Shown: positions 1 to 11,421 of the stretch, in pieces
Layout of the letters: the number at the start of each line of letters is the position of its first letter
How positions within the stretch are numbered: position 1 is the stretch's first letter
Assembly (NCBI RefSeq): GCF_029227915.1
Contig: NC_079883.1
Location: 28,894,001 to 28,958,000, forward strand
Direction: 5' to 3'
Length of the DNA stretch: 64,000 nt
DNA from: Hydractinia symbiolongicarpus
Lineage: Eukaryota > Cnidaria > Hydrozoa > Anthoathecata > Hydractiniidae
The notes under the pieces: generated by a model
Seen by the model: only the letters and a program-made list of their open reading frames with translations
Told to the model about the DNA's origin: nothing
Database searches by the model: none
Made by a program: the position numbers and the translations under genes

Positions 1-70
1 CTGTTGTAGTGCTTTATTTAAAAATTTAGATTAATAAGCCATTTTTATTGTGGAACAAATCCTAGCCGTT

Positions 71-80
71 AGCGCGCGCT
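71..80. other. Representative 10-bp palindrome AGCGCGCGCT of the monomer
   Basis: AGCGCGCGCT is perfectly self-complementary and recurs once per monomer in many family A monomers, just after CCTAGCCGTT. In family B it survives as ATCGCGCGCT (class B2) or becomes AGCACGCACT (class B1). The B1 form differs by two CpG-to-CpA changes. It is a conserved CpG cluster; no function can be assigned from sequence. Confidence 0.7.
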
Positions 81-2214
81 GAAGAAGAAGAGACAGTTTC
101 AAAAACAACATTTCAATGACCTTCTCGGGGGAGCAGTGCGTTTGAATTACAACGGTTGCATCACATATTCGCACCAACATGTACTTAGCGATACTTTTCT
201 GACATTACTATGTTGCCTTGCTTTAAACAGTGAAACGATTGACAGGGGGAATTAATTGAACTGATTTTGGACTTTGACCTTATAAATATGATAAATGAGA
301 CAATTGGATTCCACGAAATAACATTCTTCTTAATTTGACATGATTGCTGGAACTCAGCGATTAGACTGGGCGCTGTGGTGGCGCTTTACTTAAACATTTG
401 GATAATTACGTCATTTTCATTGTGGAACTAATCCTAGCCGTTACCACGCGCTGAAAAAGTGGAGACAGTTTGAAAACCTACATTTCATTGAGTTTCTAAC
501 GGGATCAGTCCGTTTGAGTTGCAACGGTTGCATCATCACTAAGCGATATTTTTCTTACATTACTACTTTGCCTTGATTCAAACGGTAAAACGATTGACCG
601 GGGAACTTAATTGAACTGATTTTGGAATTTGACCTTATAAATATGATAAATGAGACAATTGGACTCCAAGAAATAACAATCTTCTTAATTTGACATGATT
701 GCTGGAACTCTGCGATTACACTGGGCGCTGTGGTAGCGCCTTATTTGAAAATTTAGATTAATAAGTCATTTTTATTGTGGAACAAGTCCTAGCCGTTAGC
801 GCCCAATGAAGAAGTAGAGACAGCTTCAAAAACTACATTTCATTGACGTTCTAACGCTATCAGTACATGTGAGTTACAACAGTTACGTCACATACTCGCA
901 CCAACATGTACTTACGGATATTTTACTGACATTACTAGGTTGCCTCGCTTTTAACAGTGAAACCATTGACTGTGGGACTTAATTGAACTGATCTTGGACT
1001 TTGACCTTATAAATGTGATAAGTGAGACATTTGGAATCCAAGAAATAACATTCTTTTTAATTTGACATGATTCCTGGAACTCAGCGATTTCACTGGGCGC
1101 TGTGGTAGCGCTTTTGTTTAAAAATTTAGATTAATCAGTCATTTTTATTGTGGAACAAATCCTAGCCGTTAGCGCGCGCTGATGAAGTAGAGACAGCTTC
1201 AAAAACTACATTTCATTCACGTTCTCACGCTATCAGTACATGTGAGAGTCAACGGTTGCGTCACATATTCGCACAAACATGTACTTACCGATGTTTTTCT
1301 GACATTACTATGTTGCCTCGCTTTAAACAGTGAAACGATTGACTGGGGGACTTAACTCAACTGATTTTAGACTTTGACCTTATAAATGTGATAAGTTAGA
1401 CAATTGGAATCGAAGAGATAACATTCTTTTTAATTTGACATGATTCCTGGAACTCAGCGATTTCACTGGGCGCTGTGGTAGCGCTTTTGTTTAAAAATTT
1501 AGATTAAGAAGTCATTTTTATTGTGGAACAAATCCTAGCCGTTAGCGCGCTCTGAAGAAGTAGATACAGCTTCAAAAACTACATTTCAATGACATTCTAA
1601 CGGGATCAGTCCGTTTGAGTTACAACGGTCGCGTCACATATTTGCACCAACATGTACTTAGCGATGGTTTTCTGACATTACTATCTTGCCTTGCTTTTAA
1701 CAGTGAAACGATTGACTGGGGGACTTAATTGAACTGATCTTGGACTTTGACCTTATAAATGTGATAAGTGAGACAATTGGACTCCAACAAATAACATTCT
1801 TCTTAATTTGACATGATTGCTGGAACTCTGCGATTACACTGGGCGCTGTGGTAGCGCTTCATTCAAAAATTAGGTAAAAAAGTCATTTTTTACTGTGGGA
1901 CCAATCCTAGCCGTTAGCACGCGCTAAAAATATAGAGACAGTTTGAAGAACAACATTTCAATGACATTTTATCGGGATCAGTCCGTTTGAGTTACAACGG
2001 TTGCGTCACATATTCGCACCAACATGTAATTAGCGATATTTTTCTGTCATTACTATGTTGCCTTGCTTTAAACAGTGAAACGATTGACTGGGGGACTTAA
2101 TTGAACTGATCTTGGACTTTGACCTTATAAATGTGATAAGTGAGACAATTGGACTCCAACAAATAACATTCTTCTTAATTTGACATGATTGCTGGAACTC
2201 TGCGATTACACTGG

Positions 2215-2229
2215 GCGCTGTGGTAGCGC
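2215..2229. other. Representative conserved hairpin GCGCT-GTGGT-AGCGC
   Basis: A perfect 5-bp stem with a 5-nt loop occurs once in most family A monomers. In family B class B2 it appears as GCGCT-GTGGA-AGCGC, where the loop changes but the stem is kept. In others (GCGCTTTGGAAGCGG, or TGCTCTGTGGTAGCGC of class B1) the stem is weakened or lost. The position shown is one example. Confidence 0.6.
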
Positions 2230-2961
2230 TTCATTCAAAAATTAGGTAAAAAAGTCATTTTTTACTGTGGGACCAATCCTAGCAGTTAACACGCGCTAAA
2301 AAAATAGAGACAGTTTCAAAAACAACATTTCAATGACCTTCTAACGGGATGAGTCAGTTTGAGTTACAACGGTTGCATCACATATTCGTACCAACATGTA
2401 CTCAGCGATAATTTTCTGACATTACTAGGTTGCAGCGCTTTCAACAGTGAAACCATTGACTGTGGGACTTAATTAAACTGATTTTGCACTTTGACCTTAT
2501 AAATGTGATAAATGAGACAATTGGACTCCAAGAAATAACATTCTTTTTAATTTGACATGATTCCTGGAACTCAGCGATTTCACTGGGCGCTGTGGTAGTG
2601 CTTTTGTTTAAAAATTTAGTTTAATAAGTCATATTTATTGTGGACAAATCCTAGCCGTTAGCGCGCGCTGAAGAAGTAGAGACAGCTTCAAAAACTACAT
2701 TTCATTGACGTTCTAACGGTATCAGTACATGTGAGTTACAACGGTTGCATCACATATTCGCACAAACATGTACTTAGCGATGTTTTCGTGACATTGGTAT
2801 GTTGCGTGGCTTTAAACAGTGAAACGATTGACTGGGGGACTCAACTCAACTGATTTTGGACTTTGACCATATAAATGTGATAAGTGAGACATTTAGAATC
2901 AAAGAAATATCATTCTTTTTAATTTGACATGATTCCTGGAACACAGCGATTTCACTGAGCG

Positions 2962-4668
2962 CTGTTGTAGTGCTTTATTTAAAAATTTAGATTAATAAGC
3001 CATTTTTATTGTGGAACAAATCCTAGCCGTTAGCGCGCGCTGAAGAAGAAGAGACAGTTTCAAAAACAACATTTCAATGACCTTCTCGGGGGAGCAGTGC
3101 GTTTGAATTACAACGGTTGCATCACATATTCGCACCAACATGTACTTAGCGATACTTTTCTGACATTACTATGTTGCCTTGCTTTAAACAGTGAAACGAT
3201 TGACAGGGGGAATTAATTGAACTGATTTTGGACTTTGACCTTATAAATATGATAAATGAGACAATTGGATTCCACGAAATAACATTCTTCTTAATTTGAC
3301 ATGATTGCTGGAACTCAGCGATTAGACTGGGCGCTGTGGTGGCGCTTTACTTAAACATTTGGATAATTACGTCATTTTCATTGTGGAACTAATCCTAGCC
3401 GTTACCACGCGCTGAAAAAGTGGAGACAGTTTGAAAACCTACATTTCATTGAGTTTCTAACGGGATCAGTCCGTTTGAGTTGCAACGGTTGCATCATCAC
3501 TAAGCGATATTTTTCTTACATTACTACTTTGCCTTGATTCAAACGGTAAAACGATTGACCGGGGAACTTAATTGAACTGATTTTGGAATTTGACCTTATA
3601 AATATGATAAATGAGACAATTGGACTCCAAGAAATAACAATCTTCTTAATTTGACATGATTGCTGGAACTCTGCGATTACACTGGGCGCTGTGGTAGCGC
3701 CTTATTTGAAAATTTAGATTAATAAGTCATTTTTATTGTGGAACAAGTCCTAGCCGTTAGCGCCCAATGAAGAAGTAGAGACAGCTTCAAAAACTACATT
3801 TCATTGACGTTCTAACGCTATCAGTACATGTGAGTTACAACAGTTACGTCACATACTCGCACCAACATGTACTTACGGATATTTTACTGACATTACTAGG
3901 TTGCCTCGCTTTTAACAGTGAAACCATTGACTGTGGGACTTAATTGAACTGATCTTGGACTTTGACCTTATAAATGTGATAAGTGAGACATTTGGAATCC
4001 AAGAAATAACATTCTTTTTAATTTGACATGATTCCTGGAACTCAGCGATTTCACTGGGCGCTGTGGTAGCGCTTTTGTTTAAAAATTTAGATTAATCAGT
4101 CATTTTTATTGTGGAACAAATCCTAGCCGTTAGCGCGCGATGATGAAGTAGAGACAGCTTCAAAAACTACATTTCATTCACGTTCTAACGCTATCAGTAC
4201 ATGTGAGAGTCAACGGTTGCGTCACATATTCGCACAAACATGTACTTACCGATGTTTTTCTGACATTACTATGTTGCCTCGCTTTAAACAGTGAAACGAT
4301 TGACTGGGGGACTTAACTCAACTGATTTTAGACTTTGACCTTATAAATGTGATAAGTTAGACAATTGGAATCGAAGAGATAACATTCTTTTTAATTTGAC
4401 ATGATTCCTGGAACTCAGCGATTTCACTGGGCGCTGTGGTAGCGCTTTTGTTTAAAAATTTAGATTAAGAAGTCATTTTTATTGTGGAACAAATCCTAGC
4501 CGTTAGCGCGCTCTGAAGAAGTAGATACAGCTTCAAAAACTACATTTCAATGACATTCTAACGGGATCAGTCCGTTTGAGTTACAACGGTCGCGTCACAT
4601 ATTTGCACCAACATGTACTTAGCGATGGTTTTCTGACATTACTATCTTGCCTTGCTTTTAACAGTGAA
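2962..4668 (+). repeat. 8-monomer higher-order repeat, copy 2, cut off after m5
   Basis: This repeats bases 1 to about 1,707 with very few differences (for example GCGCGCGATG at about 4,131 against GCGCGCGCTG). Around 4,669 it departs from copy 1: copy 1 reads GAAACGATTGACTGGGGG while this copy reads GAAACCATTGACTGTGGG and passes into the 5-monomer HOR. The switch occurs inside a monomer without a register change, as expected for in-register unequal exchange. Confidence 0.88.
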
Positions 4669-4694
4669 ACCATTGACTGTGGGACTTAATTAAA

Positions 4695-7600
4695 CTGATT
4701 TTGGACATTGAATTTATAAATCTGATAAATGAGACAATTTGACTCCAAGAAATTACATTCTTCTTAATTTGACATGATTGCTGGAATTCAGCGATTCCAC
4801 TGGGCGCTGTGGTAGCGCTTTACTTAAAAACTTAGATAATAAAGACATTTTTCATTGTGGGAGTAATCCTAGCCGTTACCACGCGTTGAAAAAGTAGAGA
4901 CAGTTTCAAAACCTACATTTTATTGACTTTCTAACAGGATCAGTCCGTTTGAGTTACAACGGTTGCGTCTCATATTCGCACCAACATGTACTTAGCGGTA
5001 TTTCTCTGACATTACTATGTTGCCTTGCTTTAAACATTGAAACGATTGACCGGGGGACTTAATTGAACTGATTTTGGACTTTGACCTTATAAATATGATA
5101 AATGAGACAATTGGATTCCACGAAATAACATTCTTCTTAATTTGACATGATTGCTGGAACTCAGCGATTAGACTGGGCGCTGTGGTGGCGCTTTACTTAA
5201 AAATTTGGATAATTACGTCATTTTCATTGTGGGACTAATCCTAGCCGTTACCACGCGCTGAAAAAGTGGAGGCAGTTTGAAAACCTACATTTCATTGAGT
5301 TTCTAACGGGATCAGTCCGTTTGAGTTGCAACGGTTGCATCATCACTAAGCGATATTTTTCTTACATTACTACTTTGCCTTGATTCAAACGGTAAAACGA
5401 TTGACCGGGGAACTTAATTGAACTGATTTTGGAATTTGACCTTATAAATATGATAAATGAGACAATTGGACTCCAAGAAATAACAATCTTCTTAATTTGA
5501 CATGATTGCTGGAACTCTGCGATTACACTGGGCGCTGTGGTAGCGCCTTATTTGAAAATTTAGATTAATAAGTCATTTTTATTGTGGAACAAGTCCTAGC
5601 CGTTAGCGCCCAATGAAGAAGTAGAGACAGCTTCAAAAACTACATTTCATTGACGTTCTAACGCTATCAGTACATGTGAGTTACAACAGTTACGTCACAT
5701 ACTCGCACCAACATGTACTTACGGATATTTTACTGACATTACTAGGTTGCCTCGCTTTTAACAGTGAAACCATTGACTGTGGGACTTATTGGAACTGATC
5801 TTGGACTTTGACCTTATAAATGTGATAATTGAGACATTTGGAATCCAAGAAATAACATTCTTTTTAATTTGACATGATTCCTGGAACTCAGCGATTTCAC
5901 TGGGCGCTGTGGTAGCGCTTTTGTTTAAAAATTTAGATTAATCAGTCATTTTTATTGTGGAACAACTCCTAGCCGTTAGCGCGCGCTGATGAAGTAGAGA
6001 CAGCTTCAAAAACTACATTTCATTCACGTTCTAACGCTATCAGTACATGTGAGTTACAACGGTTGCGTCACATATTCGCACAAACATGTACTTACCGATG
6101 TTTTTCTGACATTACTATGTTGCCTCGCTTTAAACAGTGAAACGATTGACTGGGGGACTTAACTCAACTGATTTTAGACTTTGACCTTATAAATGTGATA
6201 AGTGAGACAATTGGAATCGAAGAGATAACATTCTTTTTAATTTGACATGATTCCTGGAACTCAGCGATTTCACTGGGCGCTGTGGTAGCGCTTTTGTTTA
6301 AAAATTTAGATTAAGAAGTCATTTTTATTGTGGAACAAATCCTAGCCGTTAGCGCGCTCTGAAGAAGTAGATACAGCTTCAAAAACTACATTTCAATGAC
6401 ATTCTAACGGGATCAGTCCGTTTGAGTTACAACGGTCGCGTCACATATTTGCACCAACATGTACTTAGCGATGGTTTTCTGACATTACTATCTTGCCTTG
6501 CTTTTAACAGTGAAACCATTGACTGTGGGACTTAATTAAACTGATTTTGGACATTGAATTTATAAATCTGATAAATGAGACAATTTGACTCCAAGAAATT
6601 ACATTCTTCTTAATTTGACATGATTGCTGGAATTCAGCGATTCCACTGGGCGCTGTGGTAGCGCTTTACTTAAAAACTTAGATAATAAAGACATTTTTCA
6701 TTGTGGGAGTAATCCTAGCCGTTACCACGCGTTGAAAAAGTAGAGACAGTTTCAAAACCTACATTTTATTGACTTTCTAACGGGATCAGTCCGTTTGAGT
6801 TACAACGGTTGCGTCTCATATTCGCACCAACATGTACTTAGCGGTATTTCTCTGACATTACTATGTTGCCTTGCTTTAAACATTGAAACGATTGACCGGG
6901 GGACTTAATTGAACTGATTTTGGACTTTGACCTTATAAATATGATAAATGAGACAATTGGATTCCAAGAAGTAAAATTCTTTTTAATTTAACATGATTGC
7001 GGGAACTCTGCGATTACACTGGCCGCTGTGATAGCGCTTTATTTAAAAATTTGGTAAATAAGTCATTTTCATTGTGGAACTAATCCTAGCCGTTACCACG
7101 CGCTGAAAAAGTGGAGACAGTTTGAAAACCTACATTTCATTGAGTTTCTAACGGGATCAGTCCGTTTGAGTTGCAACGGTTGCATCATCACTAAGCGATA
7201 TTTTTCTTACATTACTACTTTGCCTTGATTCAAACGGTAAAACGATTGACCGGGGAACTTAATTGAACTGATTTTGGAATTTGACCTTATAAATATGATA
7301 AATGAGACAATTGGACTCCAAGAAATAACAATCTTCTTAATTTGACATGATTGCTGGAACTCTGCGATTACACTGGGCGCTGTGGTAGCGCCTTATTTGA
7401 AAATTTAGATTAATAAGTCATTTTTATTGTGGAACAAGTCCTAGCCGTTAGCGCCCAATGAAGAAGTAGAGACAGCTTCAAAAACTACATTTCATTGACG
7501 TTCTAGCGCTATCAGTACATGTGAGTTACAACAGTTACGTCACATACTCGCACCAACATGTACTTACGGATATTTTACTGACATTACTAGGTTGCCTCGC

Positions 7601-8385
7601 TTTTAACAGTGAAACCATTGACTGTGGGACTTAATTGAACTGATCTTGGACTTTGACCTTATAAATGTGATAAGTGAGACATTTGGAATCCAAGAAATAA
7701 CATTCTTTTTAATTTGACATGATTCCTGGAACTCAGCGATTTCACTGGGCGCTGTGGTAGCGCTTTTGTTTAAAAATTTAGATTAATCAGTCATTTTTAT
7801 TGTGGAACAAATCCTAGCCGTTAGCGCGCGCTGATGAAGTAGAGACAGCTTCAAAAACTACATTTCATTCACGTTCTAACGCTATCAGTACATGTGAGAG
7901 TCAACGGTTGCGTCACATATTCGCACAAACATGTACTTACCGATGTTTTTCTGACATTACTATGTTGCCTCGCTTTAAACAGTGAAACGATTGACTGGGG
8001 GACTTAACTCAACTGATTTTAGACTTTGACCTTATAAATGTGATAAGTTAGACAATTGGAATCGAAGAGATAACATTCTTTTTAATTTGACATGATTCCT
8101 GGAACTCAGCGATTTCACTGGGCGCTGTGGTAGCGCTTTTGTTTAAAAATTTAGATTAAGAAGTCATTTTTATTGTGGAACAAATCCTAGCCGTTAGCGC
8201 GCTCTGAAGAAGTAGATACAGCTTCAAAAACTACATTTCAATGACATTCTAACGGGATCAGTCCGTTTGAGTTACAACGGTCGCGTCACATATTTGCACC
8301 AACATGTACTTAGCGATGGTTTTCTGACATTACTATCTTGCCTTGCTTTTAACAGTGAAACCATTGACTGTGGGACTTAATTAAA
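4695..8385 (+). repeat. 10-monomer HOR (3,691 bp) made of two 5-monomer sub-HORs, copy 1
   Basis: The motif CTGATTTTGGACATTG recurs at 4695, 6541, 8386 and 10232, giving spacings of 1,846, 1,845 and 1,846 bp (five monomers: a new monomer x plus m2-m5 of the 8-mer). Odd and even copies differ. GGGACTTATTGGAACTG occurs at 5781 and 9472 only, exactly 3,691 apart, and the ATTCCAAGAAGTAAAATTC version of the x/m2 junction occurs only in the even copies (about 6,960 and 10,651). The true period is therefore ten monomers, a two-level hierarchy. Confidence 0.9.
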
Positions 8386-10757
8386 CTGATTTTGGACATT
8401 GAATTTATAAATCTGATAAATGAGACAATTTGACTCCAAGAAATTACATTCTTCTTAATTTGACATGATTGCTGGAATTCAGCGATTCCACTGGGCGCTG
8501 TGGTAGCGCTTTACTTAAAAACTTAGATAATAAAGACATTTTTCATTGTGGGAGTAATCCTAGCCGTTACCACGCGTTGAAAAAGTAGAGACAGTTTCAA
8601 AACCTACATTTTATTGACTTTCTAACAGGATCAGTCCGTTTGAGTTACAACGGTTGCGTCTCATATTCGCACCAACATGTTCTTAGCGGTATTTCTCTGA
8701 CATTACTATGTTGCCTTGCTTTAAACATTGAAACGATTGACCGGGGGACTTAATTGAACTGATTTTGGACTTTGACCTTATAAATATGATAAATGAGACA
8801 ATTGGATTCCACGAAATAACATTCTTCTTAATTTGACATGATTGCTGGAACTCAGCGATTAGACTGGGCGCTGTGGTGGCGCTTTACTTAAAAATTTGGA
8901 TAATTACGTCATTTTCATTGTGGGACTAATCCTAGCCGTTACCACGCGCTGAAAAAGTGGAGGCAGTTTGAAAACCTACATTTCATTGAGTTTCTAACGG
9001 GATCAGTCCGTTTGAGTTGCAACGGTTGCATCATCACTAAGCGATATTTTTCTTACATTACTACTTTGCCTTGATTCAAACGGTAAAACGATTGACCGGG
9101 GAACTTAATTGAACTGATTTTGGAATTTGACCTTATAAATATGATAAATGAGACAATTGGACTCCAAGAAATAACAATCTTCTTAATTTGACATGATTGC
9201 TGGAACTCTGCGATTACACTGGGCGCTGTGGTAGCGCCTTATTTGAAAATTTAGATTAATAAGTCATTTTTATTGTGGAACAAGTCCTAGCCGTTAGCGC
9301 CCAATGAAGAAGTAGAGACAGCTTCAAAAACTACATTTCATTGACGTTCTAACGCTATCAGTACATGTGAGTTACAACAGTTACGTCACATACTCGCACC
9401 AACATGTACTTACGGATATTTTACTGACATTACTAGGTTGCCTCGCTTTTAACAGTGAAACCATTGACTGTGGGACTTATTGGAACTGATCTTGGACTTT
9501 GACCTTATAAATGTGATAATTGAGACATTTGGAATCCAAGAAATAACATTCTTTTTAATTTGACATGATTCCTGGAACTCAGCGATTTCACTGGGCGCTG
9601 TGGTAGCGCTTTTGTTTAAAAATTTAGATTAATCAGTCATTTTTATTGTGGAACAAATCCTAGCCGTTAGCGCGCGCTGATGAAGTAGAGACAGCTTCAA
9701 AAACTACATTTCATTCACGTTCTAACGCTATCAGTACATGTGAGTTACAACGGTTGCGTCACATATTCGCACAAACATGTACTTACCGATGTTTTTCTGA
9801 CATTACTATGTTGCCTCGCTTTAAACAGTGAAACGATTGACTGGGGGACTTAACTCAACTGATTTTAGACTTTGACCTTATAAATGTGATAAGTGAGACA
9901 ATTGGAATCGAAGAGATAACATTCTTTTTAATTTGACATGATTCCTGGAACTCAGCGATTTCACTGGGCGCTGTGGTAGCGCTTTTGTTTAAAAATTTAG
10001 ATTAAGAAGTCATTTTTATTGTGGAACAAATCCTAGCCGTTAGCGCGCTCTGAAGAAGTAGATACAGCTTCAAAAACTACATTTCAATGACATTCTAACG
10101 GGATCAGTCCGTTTGAGTTACAACGGTCGCGTCACATATTTGCACCAACATGTACTTAGCGATGGTTTTCTGACATTACTATCTTGCCTTGCTTTTAACA
10201 GTGAAACCATTGACTGTGGGACTTAATTAAACTGATTTTGGACATTGAATTTATAAATCTGATAAATGAGACAATTTAACTCCAAGAAATTACATTCTTC
10301 TTAATTTGACATGATTGCTGGAATTCAGCGATTCCACTGGGCGCTGTGGTAGCGCTTTACTTAAAAACTTAGATAATAAAGACATTTTTCATTGTGGGAG
10401 TAATCCTAGCCGTTACCACGCGTTGAAAAAGTAGAGACAGTTTCAAAACCTACATTTTATTGACTTTCTAACGGGATCAGTCCGTTTGAGTTACAACGGT
10501 TGCGTCTCATATTCGCACCAACATGTACTTAGCGGTATTTCTCTGACATTACTATGTTGCCTTGCTTTAAACATTGAAACGATTGACCGGGGGACTTAAT
10601 TGAACTGATTTTGGACTTTGACCTTATAAATATGATAAATGAGACAATTGGATTCCAAGAAGTAAAATTCTTTTTAATTTAACATGATTGCGGGAACTCT
10701 GCGATTACACTGGCCGCTGTGGTAGCGCTTTATTTAAAAATTTGGTAAATAAGTCAT
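8386..10757 (+). repeat. 10-monomer HOR, copy 2, incomplete
   Basis: This follows copy 1 with the same alternating variants until about 10,755, where TTGGTAAATAAGTCATTTT is followed by TTACTGTGGGACC instead of CATTGTGGAACTAATCC. The following monomers resemble m6-m8 of the 8-mer at 1,810-2,550. Copy 2 thus ends by switching into a different HOR context a few hundred bases before the LINE. Confidence 0.82.
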
Positions 10758-11419
10758 TTTTTACTGTGGGACCAATCCTAGCCGTTAGCACGCGCTAAAA
10801 ATATAGAGCAGTTTCAAGAAAAACATTTCAATGACATTCTAACGGGATCAGTCCGTTTGAGTTACAACGGTTGCGTCACATATTCGCACCAACATGTACT
10901 TAGCGATATTTTTCTGACATTACTATGTTGCCTCGCTTTAAACAGTGAATCGATTGACTGCGGGACTTAATTGAACTGATTTTGGACTTTGACCTTATAA
11001 ATGTGATAAATGAGACAATTGGACTCCAAGAAATAACATTCTTCTTAATTTGACATGATTGCTGGAACTCTGCGATTACACTGGGCGCTGTGGTAGCGCT
11101 TCATTCAAAAATTAGGTAAAAAAGTCATTTTTTACTGTGGGACCAATCCTAGCCGTTAACACGCGCTAAAAAAAGAGACAGTTTCAAAAACAACATTTCA
11201 ATGACCTTCTAACGGGATGAGTCAGTTTGAGTTACAACGGTTGCATCACATATTTGTACCAACATGTACTCAGCGATAATTTTCTGACATTACTAGGTTG
11301 CAGCGCTTTTAATTGTGAAACCATTGACTGTGGGACTTAATTAAACTGATTTTGTACTTTGACCTTATAAATGTGATAAATGAGACAATTGGACTCCAAG
11401 AAATAACATTTTTCTTAAT
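10685..11419 (+). repeat. Two satellite monomers flanking the LINE on the left
   Basis: These monomers begin with the variant ACTGGCCGCTGTGGTAGCG and a CATTTTTTACTGTGGGACC segment, followed by a CATTCAAAAATTAGG monomer. The same pair in the same order reappears right of the LINE, starting at 14,232. The element is therefore bracketed by a duplicated, diverged two-monomer unit instead of interrupting a single one. The array breaks at about 11,419, after TTTTTCTTAAT, where TTGACATGATT would be expected. Confidence 0.8.
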
Positions 11420-11421
11420 CT

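Larger units (their letters stand above)
1..2961 (+). repeat. 8-monomer higher-order repeat, copy 1 (2,961 bp)
   Basis: Base 1 (CTGTTGTAGTGCTTTATTT) recurs exactly at 2962, and the two copies match base for base apart from scattered substitutions for about 1.7 kb. The unit holds eight distinguishable monomers, here m1 to m8: 355 bp for m2 and 372-373 bp for the others. Diagnostic variants include GAAGAAGAAGAG (m1), a 17-bp deletion (m2), GCGCCCAATGAAG (m3), GCTGATGAAG (m4), GCTCTGAAG (m5) and CATTCAAAAATTAGG (m6 and m7). Confidence 0.92.
1..11419 (+). repeat. Satellite family A array, left block (~372-bp monomers)
   Basis: About 30 head-to-tail monomers of a tandem satellite. Using GACATGATT as a phase marker, starts fall at 337, 692, 1064, 1437, 1810, 2182, 2554, 2926 and 3298, giving lengths of 355, 372, 373, 373, 372, 372, 372 and 372. 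Family A monomers typically read CGCACCAACATGTACTTAG and GGACTTTGACCTTATAAATG, with GCGCTGTGGTAGCGC and AGCGCGCGCT as recurring CpG-rich motifs. No protein gene is visible; the few short open frames are chance readings of the repeat. The array is already in mid-repeat at base 1, so it extends beyond the window. A centromeric or pericentromeric role is inference from architecture only. Confidence 0.97.

Noticed and set aside
1-11419. Canonical 17-bp CENP-B box (TTCG....A..CGGG pattern)
   Set aside because: I looked for the core in the monomers. The nearest text, TTCTAACGGG, lacks the TTCG and the spacing. A different binding motif remains possible.
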